Translations under genes and position numbers: made by a program | Shown here: positions 16,147-24,900 of the stretch, one piece after another | Position numbering within the stretch: position 1 is the stretch's first letter | Layout: each line of letters starts with the position of its first letter | Assembly: GCA_905221605.1 (NCBI GenBank) | Contig: CAJNDS010002475.1 | Span: 1 to 32,500 of the forward strand | Origin: Symbiodinium natans | Taxonomy: Eukaryota > Sar > Dinophyceae > Suessiales > Symbiodiniaceae | Length of the DNA: 32,500 nucleotides | Direction of reading: 5' to 3' | Notes under the pieces: generated by a model | Databases searched by the model: none | The model's input: the letters and a program-made list of their open reading frames with translations, nothing else | Told to the model about the DNA's origin: nothing

Positions 16147-16589
16147 AACCCTAAACGCTAAACCCTAAACCCTAAACCCTAAACTCAATCAAGCCAAGCC
16201 CGCTGGAAATCCCCCCCCTGAAGACTGAAAAGCCCAGGCGGGGCAGTGGCTGTGTCCTTGGTCTCCTTCCTCGCCCCCCACGGTGAGCTCTATACGCCCT
16301 ACTTGCAGGCGTCCGGGCGTGTTCAATCAAGGGAGGAGGGGGGGGTTTGAGGAATTTGGGGTTTGGAGTTGCGGCTTTAGGGTCGGCAAGCCGCGGCAGA
16401 GCTGGACGCAATCTTAGGATTCTTAACTGAAAGCTCTTCAGTGGGTCTTCCGTTCTATTGGCTGGGCTGCCCTGCAGAACCTTGGGTTTTGGGGTTGTAA
16501 GCGTCAGGGTTGAGGACTTCCCCGAAACATTCCAGGGCCACGGAACCCCCAAACCCTAAACCCTAAACCCTTGAAGCCTTGGGCTGCAG

Positions 16590-16665
16590 CCGCATGGCTG
16601 TCAGGCGGGAGACGGTGGCAGCGACAGAGAAGGCGCAGCGACTCACTCGGTACCTGGGCTGCTAT
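16590..16665 (+). CDS. Exon-like island, unknown product
   Basis: After gccttgggctgcag; reads MAVRRETVAATEKAQRLTRY and four more residues to TAT|GTTAGAG. It ends in phase 0, matching the next island. Confidence 0.45.
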
Positions 16666-16880
16666 GTTAGAGCCACCAGCAGATTCCTAACCTTTTCACA
16701 CCCTCACCAAACCCTGTAGAAACAACAGCTCAACTCCCCCTCCCCCACCCACCCACACATTTGAATCAGGTTGGCTTTTGGGATATGATTTATGTTTTCC
16801 TTCATTTGGGTTTTATAAGGGGCCTACATAATAAACATTTTTCAAAAAGGGTCGAGAGGCCAACCCCCTCGTTCTTAGTA
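16666..16880. other. Putative intron sequence
   Basis: Pyrimidine-rich then AT-rich DNA between two islands that join in phase 0. No gene seen. Confidence 0.35.
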
Positions 16881-16896
16881 GGGAATGTGGGAATGA

Positions 16897-16968
16897 GGGA
16901 ATGAGGGAATGAGGGCCCTATATATACCCTTTACGGGAATTATAGAGGGCCCTCATTCCCTCATTCCC
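16897..16968. repeat. Strong hairpin/MITE-like palindrome
   Basis: GGGAATGAGGGAATGAGGGC (from 16897) is repeated in inverse at 16941-16968 with a short AT-rich centre. Two GGGAATGA tandem units in each arm. Lies in the same putative intron, before a CCCTAAA tract. Confidence 0.8.
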
Positions 16969-17063
16969 AAACCCTAAACCCGAAACCCTAAACCCTAAAC
17001 CAACCCTAAACCTAAACCCTAAACCCTGAACCCTGAACCCTGAACCCTGAACCCTGAACCCTT
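16969..17063 (-). repeat. Telomere-like tract (CCCTAAA, then CCCTGAA)
   Basis: CCCTAAA units followed by six CCCTGAA units, ending at the acceptor of 17069. Confidence 0.93.
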
Positions 17064-17068
17064 CCTAG

Positions 17069-17140
17069 TGGAAAGACCTTTCCGAGGTCCGCCAGCTGCT
17101 GGAGTCCAGGCCCTGGCTGCCCACCCGAGGCGGCGAGCTG
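17069..17140 (+). CDS. Exon-like island, unknown product
   Basis: Acceptor cccttcctag, consensus donor GAGCTG|GTGAGAGT. 72 bp, phase 0 at both ends, reading WKDLSEVRQLLESRPWLPTR plus four residues. One of the best-bounded islands. No family recognised. Confidence 0.57.
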
Positions 17141-17177
17141 GTGAGAGTCCAAGACTCCTGGACAGCTGCCACTGAGT

Positions 17178-17375
17178 CGGAGGGTTTAGGGTTGAGGGTT
17201 GAAGGTTTATGGGTGTAGGGTTTAGGTTTAGGGTTTAGGGTTTAGGGTTTATAAGGTTTATAAGGTTTATAAGGTTTATAAGGTTTATAAGGTTTATAAG
17301 GTTTATAAGGTTTATAAGGTTTATAAGGTTTATGAGGTTTATGAGGTTTATGAGGTTTAGGGTTTAGGGTTTGGG
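17178..17375 (+). repeat. Telomere-like tract with GGTTTATAAG decamer array
   Basis: TTTAGGG units flank about nine GGTTTATAAG decamers and three GGTTTATGAG units (17247-17356). The minus-strand frame of KPY repeats here is an artefact. Confidence 0.93.
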
Positions 17376-17584
17376 GTTTAGACTTGTAATTAGAGCTGGT
17401 AGAGCTTCTGGCGGGGTTGACTTCACATGACAAAGTGTGAAAAAAGCAGAAGCAAGCTCGTCGTGTCTTTCTTCTCTTAGTTTGAGGGCTGCAAGAATTG
17501 CATGGCCGATCATTGCTGATCTGGGTTTGCGCTGAGCACACTCGTAGGTCTCTTTCCCATGTTTGCCTGTTATTTCGCTTTTAG

Positions 17585-17650
17585 AAGTGCAGGATACCGG
17601 CGGCCAACCCGCTTCCCTTGGAGGAGCTGCGAGTTGCGACCCAAAATAGG
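17585..17650 (+). CDS. Exon-like island, unknown product
   Basis: Excellent acceptor (ctgttatttcgcttttag) and donor AATAGG|GTTTAAGG. 66 bp, phase 0 at both ends, reading KCRIPAANPLPLEELRVATQ plus two residues. In frame with 17069-17140. Confidence 0.52.
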
Positions 17651-17969
17651 GTTTAAGGTTTAGGGTTTACGGTTTAGGGCTTATAGTGGCCTTTTGGCCT
17701 TCTGTGGGGCGTTTGGGCCCTTTTCTTGCTTCGGTGCATGGTGTGCCTCCCTAAGAGCCTGAGCCTCAGGTATACCCGAAAAGCCTTGCCTTGACGGTGT
17801 TTGCCGTAGGCCGCTTGTGTTTGAGGCGTACGTCGGGGCTTTGGGCTTATAATAGGGGATGTTCAGGAAACCCTAAACCCTAAACCCTAAATCAGGTTTT
17901 GAGAGAATTTTAATAAAGCATCTCAAGGAATTAGTCTAAATTCCACCTTCTCGTTTCTGGTCCCCGCAG

Positions 17970-18133
17970 TGCCGCCCTTAATCCTTCGCTCCTTGCGGAG
18001 GAGCCCTTTGCCTTCGCGCCCGTGGTGGCCGAGCTGAAGAAGACATGGACTGCTCTCAGCTTCAAGGCTGGCGGAGAGCAGCAGAGCAACCTCTTTAAGG
18101 GATGCCATAAAAGGGTCTGTTCGCGGGCTAAAG
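17970..18133 (+). CDS. Exon-like island, unknown product
   Basis: Between ggtccccgcag and the strong donor GCTAAAG|GTAAGGCT. 164 bp, open in the frame containing AELKKTWTALSFKAGGEQQS. It starts with one base completing a codon and ends in phase 1. The Lys/Cys-rich end is basic. The longest host exon candidate here; not recognised. Confidence 0.57.
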
Positions 18134-18225
18134 GTAAGGCTCTCAAGGCTAAGCCCTACATGTCAAAATTCATCGCAGATGCCCTGTTACCTCAACCCCC
18201 AACATCGAAACCCCAGTCAGAGGAA

Positions 18226-18271
18226 CTAGGATTTCCATGGAAGAGAGCCTAGGATTTCCATGGAAGAGAGC
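18226..18271 (+). repeat. Perfect 23-bp tandem duplication
   Basis: The 23-bp unit starting CTAGGATTTCCATGGAAGAG occurs at 18226-18248 and 18249-18271, with no telomere-like insert between the copies. Confidence 0.92.
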
Positions 18272-18411
18272 CTCGGAAACTATTTGTTGATGACGCCATA
18301 GCCCGCAGAGCCATGTAGCCTCAACTCTTCCACATGAGAACCTGAAGCCGAATAGGCCTTGCTGAACAAGCCCCCACTGTACTGAAGCCTCCAATCGAAG
18401 GCTCTTCTACC

Positions 18412-18512
18412 ATATTTGCTTAAGAACCCCTTAAAACCTGAAAGAGAATAATCCCTATATGCCCTTATAAGGAAGAATGTTTTTTGCTTTTTGTGGTTCT
18501 TAAGCAGCTAGT
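18412..18512. mobile_element. MITE-like element, family C copy 3
   Basis: Ends ATATTTGCTTAAGAACC and GGTTCTTAAGCAGCTAGT. The interior CTTATAAGGAAGAATGTTTT matches copy 1 in part. Lies in the putative intron between 18133 and 18552. Confidence 0.78.
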
Positions 18513-18551
18513 AGTCTAGGACTCCAGGACCTGAGGTTCTAATTTTTCCAG

Positions 18552-18614
18552 AATGCAATTGTTTTGGAGGCCGCAGCCTCACCCCGAAACCTGGTGGCCA
18601 TCATCCGCAAGCAG
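18552..18614 (+). CDS. Exon-like island, unknown product
   Basis: Acceptor gttctaatttttccag, donor AAGCAG|GTCTCC. 63 bp, phase 0 at both ends, reading NAIVLEAAASPRNLVAIIRK. Followed by GGCTTAGGCTTAGG, a degenerate telomere-like stub. Confidence 0.5.
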
Positions 18615-18619
18615 GTCTC

Positions 18620-19230
18620 CGGCACTGGGACGTCGGGCTTAGGCTTAGGCTTAGGCTGTTAATTTTAGGCCTATAGGAAGCGCATAAGTTTCAGAAGAAG
18701 AGTTCAGGGTTTAGGTTTTTGGGTTTCGGGTTTGGGATGTGTTTGTGCGGTGATACACGGCCTGCGCGCCGTTGTCATTCGTGGCCTGCCTCGGCACGCC
18801 CTCCTTCAGCCGTCAGGCCCCCGAGTTTGCAGATGCGCCGTGCCGGTGCCGCGGGTCTTTGAGGGTTTAGGGTTTAGGGTTTAGGGTTGAAGGCCCGGCA
18901 TCAAGCGAAAATCACGCTTGTGGCTCACGAGTCACTCCTGCGGAGCCAATGTTGCCATGTACGTGTTTGAAACCCGCCCGGCACGCCCGTCTGCTTAAAG
19001 TCGCTCCGTGCCACTTCGTCTTTCCTTCGTTCTCGATTGAATTCGGTAGCATTCGTTCAGCGTTTCCGTCACCTTTACATTGCGCCCTCGCCATTCCTGC
19101 ACAGACTCAACTCTAAGACTTGCATTCAACCCGACCGAAAAGAATGAAAGTTTCTGTGTGAGTTTAATGAGCTCCCCTGTCGGACTGAGACCTCACTCGT
19201 GACACTTTCCGGCTTCCTGCTGCGGTTTCT
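18620..19230. other. No firm gene
   Basis: Contains a small TTTAGGG tract (18860-18890) and GC-rich unique sequence at 18730-18860 that could hide an exon. No borders good enough to call. Confidence 0.35.
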
Positions 19231-19234
19231 AGGC

Positions 19235-19445
19235 TGTAGGGTTTATAGGGTCTACAGGGTTTATAGGGTTTGTAGGGTTTATGGGGTTTATAGGGTTTGT
19301 AGGGTTTATAGGGTTTATATAGGGTTTATAGGGTTTATATAGGGTTTATAGGGTTTGTAGGGTTTGTAGGGTTTATAGGGTTTATAGGGTTTATAGGGTT
19401 TATAGGGTTTATAGGGTTTATAGGGTTTATAGGGTTTATAGGGTT
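19235..19445 (+). repeat. Expanded TATAGGGTTT array
   Basis: About 20 decamers, mostly TATAGGGTTT with TGTAGGGTTT and longer TATATAGGG variants. A decamer derivative of the telomere-like unit. KPY-repeat frames on the minus strand are artefacts. Confidence 0.93.
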
Positions 19446-19536
19446 GCCCAAACTCCAAACGTTCATTTGGCAGGCAGCGGCCCGGAGGCAGCATAGCGTT
19501 CACGAGTGGAGGCAGCCACCCAACTTGACTTGAAGG

Positions 19537-19620
19537 GTAAACCCTAAACCCTAAACCCTAAACCCTAAACCCTAAACCCTAAACCCTAAACCCTAAACCC
19601 TAAACCCTAAACCCTAAACC
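19537..19620 (-). repeat. Telomere-like tract (CCCTAAA on +)
   Basis: Twelve near-perfect units. Confidence 0.95.
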
Positions 19621-19920
19621 TCAGCTTTGGCTCGCGTTGCCTGAACTTCAGGGGGGCTGGGTACGTAGGTTCGGCCCTTGGGATGTTATTATTATCATCA
19701 TTCTCCTTCTTTTTCTTTTCTTGTATTTTTGTTATTATTATTCTTGGTAAGGTTATCATCATTCGTATAATTTTTATTTATTTTCCATTGCTGGGTTTAA
19801 GAGGACCATATTTAGGAATATTCAAGGGCCATCCTAAGTTCGTGCTGCCTGTTTTGGGGCAAGACAGGAAAGAGTTGGAGGAGGGCAATTATCAGGGAGC
19901 TTTGCGCACAGAACCCGAAT
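19621..19920. other. No gene; AT-rich block
   Basis: Strikingly AT-rich and T-rich on + at 19685-19785, unlike the surrounding GC-rich DNA. A short frame is open but has no coding character. Confidence 0.4.
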
Positions 19921-19994
19921 CTCTAAACCCTAAACCCTAATCTCTCTAAACCCTAAACCCTAAACTCTAAACCCTAAACCCTAAACTCTAAACC
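19921..19994 (-). repeat. Telomere-like tract with TCTCTAAA variants
   Basis: CCCTAAA with CTCTAAA variants. Confidence 0.88.
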
Positions 19995-20135
19995 GAATCA
20001 CTTCTTGCCTACTAGCCTATAGAACTACGTGCTTGCATGGGAGGGCCCAAGGAGCTCGATCAACTCCCAAGCACCCGAAGAAAGAACAACGCTCGGGAGT
20101 CCGGGATCCTGAAGCTCTCTGGGGCTTTTCTGGGT

Positions 20136-20218
20136 TTGGGGTTTAGGGTTTAGGGATAAGGGTTTAGGGTATAGGTTTAGGGTTGAGGGTTTAGGGTTTG
20201 GGGTTTAGGGTCTAGGTT
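20136..20218 (+). repeat. Degenerate TTTAGGG tract
   Basis: TTTAGGG, TATAGGT and TTGAGGG variants. Confidence 0.87.
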
Positions 20219-20372
20219 CTCAGCCGCCACAGACCCCGATTCCTCTGCCTGAGGCTCTGAAATCCCCAACCCTGAAACTTGAAGTGCTGAAACCAGGAAA
20301 AGAACAACCCTAAGCACGAGCCTCACTCCGAACTTTCAGCCGCCAGAAATTCCCCAAGCCCCGAAAAAGGGG

Positions 20373-20485
20373 GAAACCCTAAACCCTAAACCCGAAACCC
20401 TAAACCCTAAACCCTAAACCCTAAACCCTAAACCCTAAACCCTAAACCCTAAACCCTAAACCCTAAACCCTAAACCCTAAACCCC
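20373..20485 (-). repeat. Telomere-like tract (CCCTAAA on +)
   Basis: About 16 units, ending 13 bp before the acceptor of 20499. Confidence 0.95.
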
Positions 20486-20498
20486 ATTCCGTCGGCAG

Positions 20499-20590
20499 GT
20501 GCCTCTACGGACGTCTGATGCAGGTCTTGGACTTCACCGGGTCCGATGTGGAGAGCCAGGAGGCCCTGGACTTCCTTCGCACCTCGAGGC
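20499..20590 (+). CDS. Exon-like island, unknown product
   Basis: After attccgtcggcag; the frame reads CLYGRLMQVLDFTGSDVESQ followed by Glu-Ala-Leu-Asp-Phe-Leu-Arg, to C|GTCTTTGC or the repeat donor a little later. C-rich tract before, G-rich tract after. Last host island before the LTR element. Confidence 0.5.
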
Positions 20591-20599
20591 GTCTTTGCT

Positions 20600-20735
20600 T
20601 TAGGGTTTAGGGTTTAGGGTTTAGGGTCTAGGGTTTAGGGATTAGGGATTCGGGTTTAGGGTTTAGGGTGTGTGGTGTAGGGTTTAGGGTTTGGGGTTTA
20701 GGGTTTGGGGTTTGGGGTTTGGGGTTTGGGGGGGT
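20600..20735 (+). repeat. Degenerate TTTAGGG tract
   Basis: TTTAGGG with TCTAGGG, ATTAGGG and five TTTGGGG units, ending in GT/G-rich DNA. Confidence 0.92.
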
Positions 20736-20759
20736 GGTGTGGGGTGGGGGGAATCCGGT

Positions 20760-21310
20760 TACAGGATGTTATAGGGCTTGGGGCTGGTGACGGTTCGCGG
20801 CCACGGGGGGGTGGTCAAGTGTTGAGTAGGCTTCGGGTTTGAGTGCGGCTTGAGGCTTGCAGTTGGAGATTCCGGGCTGCACCTCGATGTGAGGATGTCT
20901 TCGGAGGTCCTATGGTTAGCGTGAGGCTTCGCCTCCCGAAGCCGTGTGCCCAACCCAGGTGGATTTTCGTGCCGGAGCACCCGCGACTGCTTTCGGGCAA
21001 GCGCGACGCCTTCGATGACAGAGACTCGGGTCTATTTGAGGAGGAAGTGTCCAGCCCAGAAACATGTCATCCACGTGTGAGCTCCAATCCAAGACGCTCC
21101 AAAGAAGAAATCCGAGCGACATTTCAAAAAGGCCAAGCGGATCCCAAGCGAGATTCATGAACAGAGCTCGAACCAGAGGGCCCCTTTCAACCCTATAGCA
21201 ATGCCTCCAAGTAAGGAGGGGCCGCAGTCCCCCGCAATGGCCAGTTTTGCTCCGTGGCGGAGGTCGGGGGAAAGGAGGGGTTCGAAGTGAAGGTTTGTGA
21301 GGGGCTCTTT
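20760..21310. other. No firm gene
   Basis: GC-rich unique sequence with overlapping open frames on both strands (105 codons on + from 20843). Composition on + is protein-like from about 20930 to 21160, but no splice borders or family could be assigned. Confidence 0.35.
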
Positions 21311-21317
21311 CAACAGG

Positions 21318-21380
21318 GTTTAGGGTTTAGGGTTTAGGGTTTAGGGTTTAGGGTCTAGGGTTTAGGGTTTAGGGTTTAGG
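21318..21380 (+). repeat. Telomere-like tract (TTTAGGG on +)
   Basis: About nine units with one TCTAGGG. Confidence 0.93.
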
Positions 21381-21544
21381 GCTTCTTCAACTTCAGGCCA
21401 CAGGTGGCCGTGGATTGCTGGGTTGTTCCGAGGCGTTCGGGGCTTGCGGTGGTGTGCGAGGGAGCTCAGCTGTCAACCGTTTGAGGATTTTCCAGAGCTT
21501 CCTGGGCACAAGGGGGTCTATAGGCAAGTAGGCAAGAAGTGATT

Positions 21545-21627
21545 CAGGGTTTCGGGTTTAGGGTTTTAAGGTTTTAGGTTTTGGGTTCAGGGTTTAGGGT
21601 TTAGGGTTTAGGGTTTAGGGTTTAGGG
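21545..21627 (+). repeat. Telomere-like tract broken by the LTR element (left part)
   Basis: Degenerate units that become perfect TTTAGGG from about 21592. The tract is interrupted at 21627/21628 by the LTR element and resumes at 30476. Confidence 0.92.
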
Positions 21628-21914
21628 TGCGGAGCTGCAATTGGTATTGTAGAAAAGAGTTAGTGTTGAGAGTTGGAAGGGTTAATGAACCCGGAAATCA
21701 TGTTTGGCTCAAGATGGGCTTGAACAGAAAGCCACAAGTTCAAAAAGAAGTGCCTGGGTTCTTAGGGTTTGGTAAGGGTGTGTATTCCTTCCCCCTTTCC
21801 TTCCCCCCTGGGTTGCTCTTATCCGTGTTCTTGGTTGTTTCTTGGTTCGATCTGGGAAATATAAGTTCAGGGCGATTAGGGGAGTTGATTTCCTTCCTTG
21901 GTTGTCCCCCCGTA
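21628..21914 (+). repeat. 5' LTR (287 bp)
   Basis: Starts TGCGGAGCTGCAATTGG and ends TTGTCCCCCCGTA. About 98.6% identical to the 3' LTR by direct reading. Contains a TTTGGCTCAAG string at 21703-21713 and a pyrimidine-rich block (21786-21808). The promoter should lie here, but no TATA motif was clear. Confidence 0.93.
21703..21713 (+). promoter_or_regulatory. Spliced-leader-like string in 5' LTR
   Basis: TTTGGCTCAAG equals the last 11 nt of the dinoflagellate spliced leader (DinoSL). The three bases before it with one extra G (CAT-G) extend the likeness. Immediately followed by ATGGG. It could be a relic of a trans-spliced transcript that was reverse transcribed, or chance. Confidence 0.5.
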
Positions 21915-21928
21915 GGTTATGAGCCCAA
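21915..21928 (+). other. Primer-binding site, half-tRNA-iMet type
   Basis: GGTTATGAGCCCAA abuts the 5' LTR. Its complement, TTGGGCTCATAACC, is the anticodon stem-loop of an initiator tRNA-Met (GGG stem, CAT anticodon). Drosophila copia is primed by a 5' half of tRNA-iMet cut in the anticodon stem, giving the same kind of internal PBS (established). The assignment here is by sequence likeness. Confidence 0.75.
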
Positions 21929-21981
21929 ATTAGGTTCCCTGCGGTTAAGTGTTCTTTCAAGGTTTTTGGGATCAAGAAGCA

Positions 21982-24900
21982 ATGCCTTCCCCGAAGCGAT
22001 GGCTCCAACTTGCCTCGGATGGTGGACAAGATGGTGGAGCTGGAAATGGTGCAGCTGAGTCTCTGGGTGAAAGATCGGTGTTGGAAGAGGTGATTCCCGA
22101 CGCTGAAGTACATCTGGAAGAGGCCTTGGTTGCAGAAAGCCCCAATGCGGGTATGAATCCCAATAGGGATATGGTTAGCAATGCTGAAGCTGAAGGACGT
22201 GCTGTTTCTGTACCGCCAAAGCCTGGTGAAAAAAGGAACTGGGATGCGACTGGTGGCATAGATCGTGAAATGGAGGTGACTGTTTTACGAGTGTTACACA
22301 AACACGGGTACCAGCCGTCGTCTTCGACTTCGGGTCGAATGGTAGACCAAGAGTCTCAGACCGATCTGATTGGAGAAGTGCTACAAGCGACCAGGAGGCC
22401 GTTGAACAAGATCAAAAAGGGTCCATCTTCGAGTTCCCAAGGTGGTGGAAGCGGTCACAAACAGAAGGGTGCGGACGGCTTTGAAGCTGCACCTGCTGCT
22501 GAATACGCCATGGGGGAGGAGGAGATCCTACAGATGGAGGCTGAACGGTTGCGACAGCTGTCAGAAGAAGAGGACGAGATGCGACAGGTTTCTGAAAGGG
22601 ACGGTTTTCGGAAAGACGAGCATCTGATCCAAGCGTGTGATGGCACAATGTGGGAATTGCACCTCCATGAAGATGGGAGACAATATTATTACTGCCTGGA
22701 TACGCACGAAACCAAGTGGACATTGCCGGTGGTAGGTGAAAAGGTGAAGAGTGACGAGGTGGTTGGGTCTCCTTTGGGCAATGAGCTGGAAATGGAGGCG
22801 GCACTGGATTCTTCATCCTCTACTCCGAAGACTGAGTCTACGAGGGCATTCCAGGGTAGTGTAAATAGTTTAGGTGAAAAAGATTTTTCCTCTACTATCA
22901 GGGATAGCGGTCCTAGGGCTGATGGTGACGCCCCGACCTCGGGTTCTCCTGATGAGGAAGGGATTCCTGGGAACCAAGCCAACATCGCTGGAGCTCAACA
23001 CCTGGATCGGGAAGAAACAGAAGCGCTTTCTGAGGGTGGGGCAGCGATGGAATTGGTGGATCCAGAAGAGAAAATGCCCAATGAGGTGATCGGAACTGTG
23101 TCGGCTGCAGAAGAGCGAGTGGTGGATGTGGTACCTGTTGTTCAGGAAGGTGGTCCTGGAGATTCGGAGGATGGAGAGAAAAAGTTGTGTGTTACGACTG
23201 AGGAGGTCTCTTCGTTTGGTGCCAAGAATTCTGCCATTCAAGGGGAAAAAGAAGCTTCTGGAATAGCTGGAGACACGGATGATCTGAAAAATGAGGCCTG
23301 GAGCGCCAATGATGCGCGGGTTGATGCGCCAGATATTACCTGGAGTGCGAAGGAAGCACGGGTTGAGGTGCATGTGGTGGTACGTTCCACGGGCGACTGC
23401 AACAATGGGGCGCAGGTCTCCGCAGCAGCTGATGATGGAGGTTCACAGGTGGACGCACTGGTGCAACCTGAAGTTAGCAGCGAGGAACGAAATGACAAGG
23501 GCTACACCGGAGCCAATGAGGCAGCTGTGGTCAATGATGGTGGAAATTCTCCTTTGGAGGCCATGGAACCAAAGGAGCCTGCGGTGGAAGAAAGCGTGCC
23601 TGCCGTGGATGATCGACTCAATTGCCCTGCAGTGGAAGAAGATTTGCCTGCTGCAGAAGGTGAGACAAAGGACTCCAATGATGGGTCCACTCCCATGAAG
23701 GGAGAAGCGTTGCCGTCTGGAAGTTCACCGGAAGTCGACACCGAGCGAACTACAGCAGATGAGGCAAAGCCGTTGGCGGAGAAAAAGGGAGGTCCTGAAA
23801 TCCAGGAGCACAAAAAAGATGAGCTTGTGGGACTCGTGGAGCAGGACGAGCAGTGTGACCCAAAGGTGAAGACAAAGGATGCGCCAGGAGCCGATGATAC
23901 AGAGATGGTTTCTGAAGAGCGTGTAAAGAAAGTGCCCCGAGCGGGAGCCTTGGAGTCACCTGGGCCACATTGCTATCAAGAGGGAGATGAGATCATGGGT
24001 CTAGTGCGCTGCATCAATGGGTATGGAGCCTTTTTGGACCATGGGGATATGAATGTATTGATTCCTGCAGAAGGGAACAATGCATATCAGTTCAAGTTTG
24101 GTGATACTGTCAATGGAACAGTGAAACGAGTGGAAGATGATGGTACCATAATCTTGGACACCTTTCTGGTTTTGGAAGAGGACGTGGAGGACTCTTCTTC
24201 GACGCTGCGGAAGTGGAAACCCAGCGGCTGGAGTACGTGGTGGACGGATTCATGGTATGCTGGTCAATGGTACCAAGATTCCAACGGTCAATGGGACTGG
24301 AAACAGGAGGAAGAGCAATCCGATGAAGAGCTTGTGGTACAGGAGTTGTCTTCTGAAGAACGAAAAGAAAGGCAACTTTATGGAGAAAAGATCTACAAAG
24401 CTCTTCTGGAGAATGGAAATGAAGAGGAAGCCTATGTTGGCAAAATTACTGGGATGCTGTTAGGTCGGCCGATGGAAGATTTACAGGAGTGTGTTGCGGA
24501 TCAGGCATTCCTCAATGCGGAAGCTCGGCGCGCGTATGGCATCTTGCAAGATGATGGTTGGGAGCCTGATGGTACAGAAAACACAGGTTTGGGGGAGTTA
24601 ACCACCTTTTCCCGAACACAGTACCACAACGCGCTCTTCGAACTGGCACGTAGGAAAAGGAGATTTTCTCGACCAGTTGTGGGTGATGCGGTGGCAGTGG
24701 TGCTGGATCAAGGGGAAGAGGAGTTTTGGAACGCGCTTTGGTTGGACACCAAGCTATTTGTGCAGGAGCTTGATGGTGCAGTGCAATCCATGAGCAAAAG
24801 GGAGAACAAGCCAATGGAAGCCTACATGGATCCTGACCAGTACAAAAAGGCTTACATGACACCAAAGACGGTGTTGTCACCTGGTTACAGCAAGCTGTGC

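Noticed and set aside
17242-17541. Minus-strand frame with KPY repeats (also 19315-19503)
   Set aside because: The peptide repeat is only the translation of the GGTTTATAAG/TATAGGGTTT arrays; no coding context.
21627-22058. 143-codon + frame starting in the 5' LTR (copy from 30052 in the 3' LTR)
   Set aside because: Open across both LTRs because they are the same DNA; overlaps the PBS and the start of the main ORF in another frame, with no protein-like motif.
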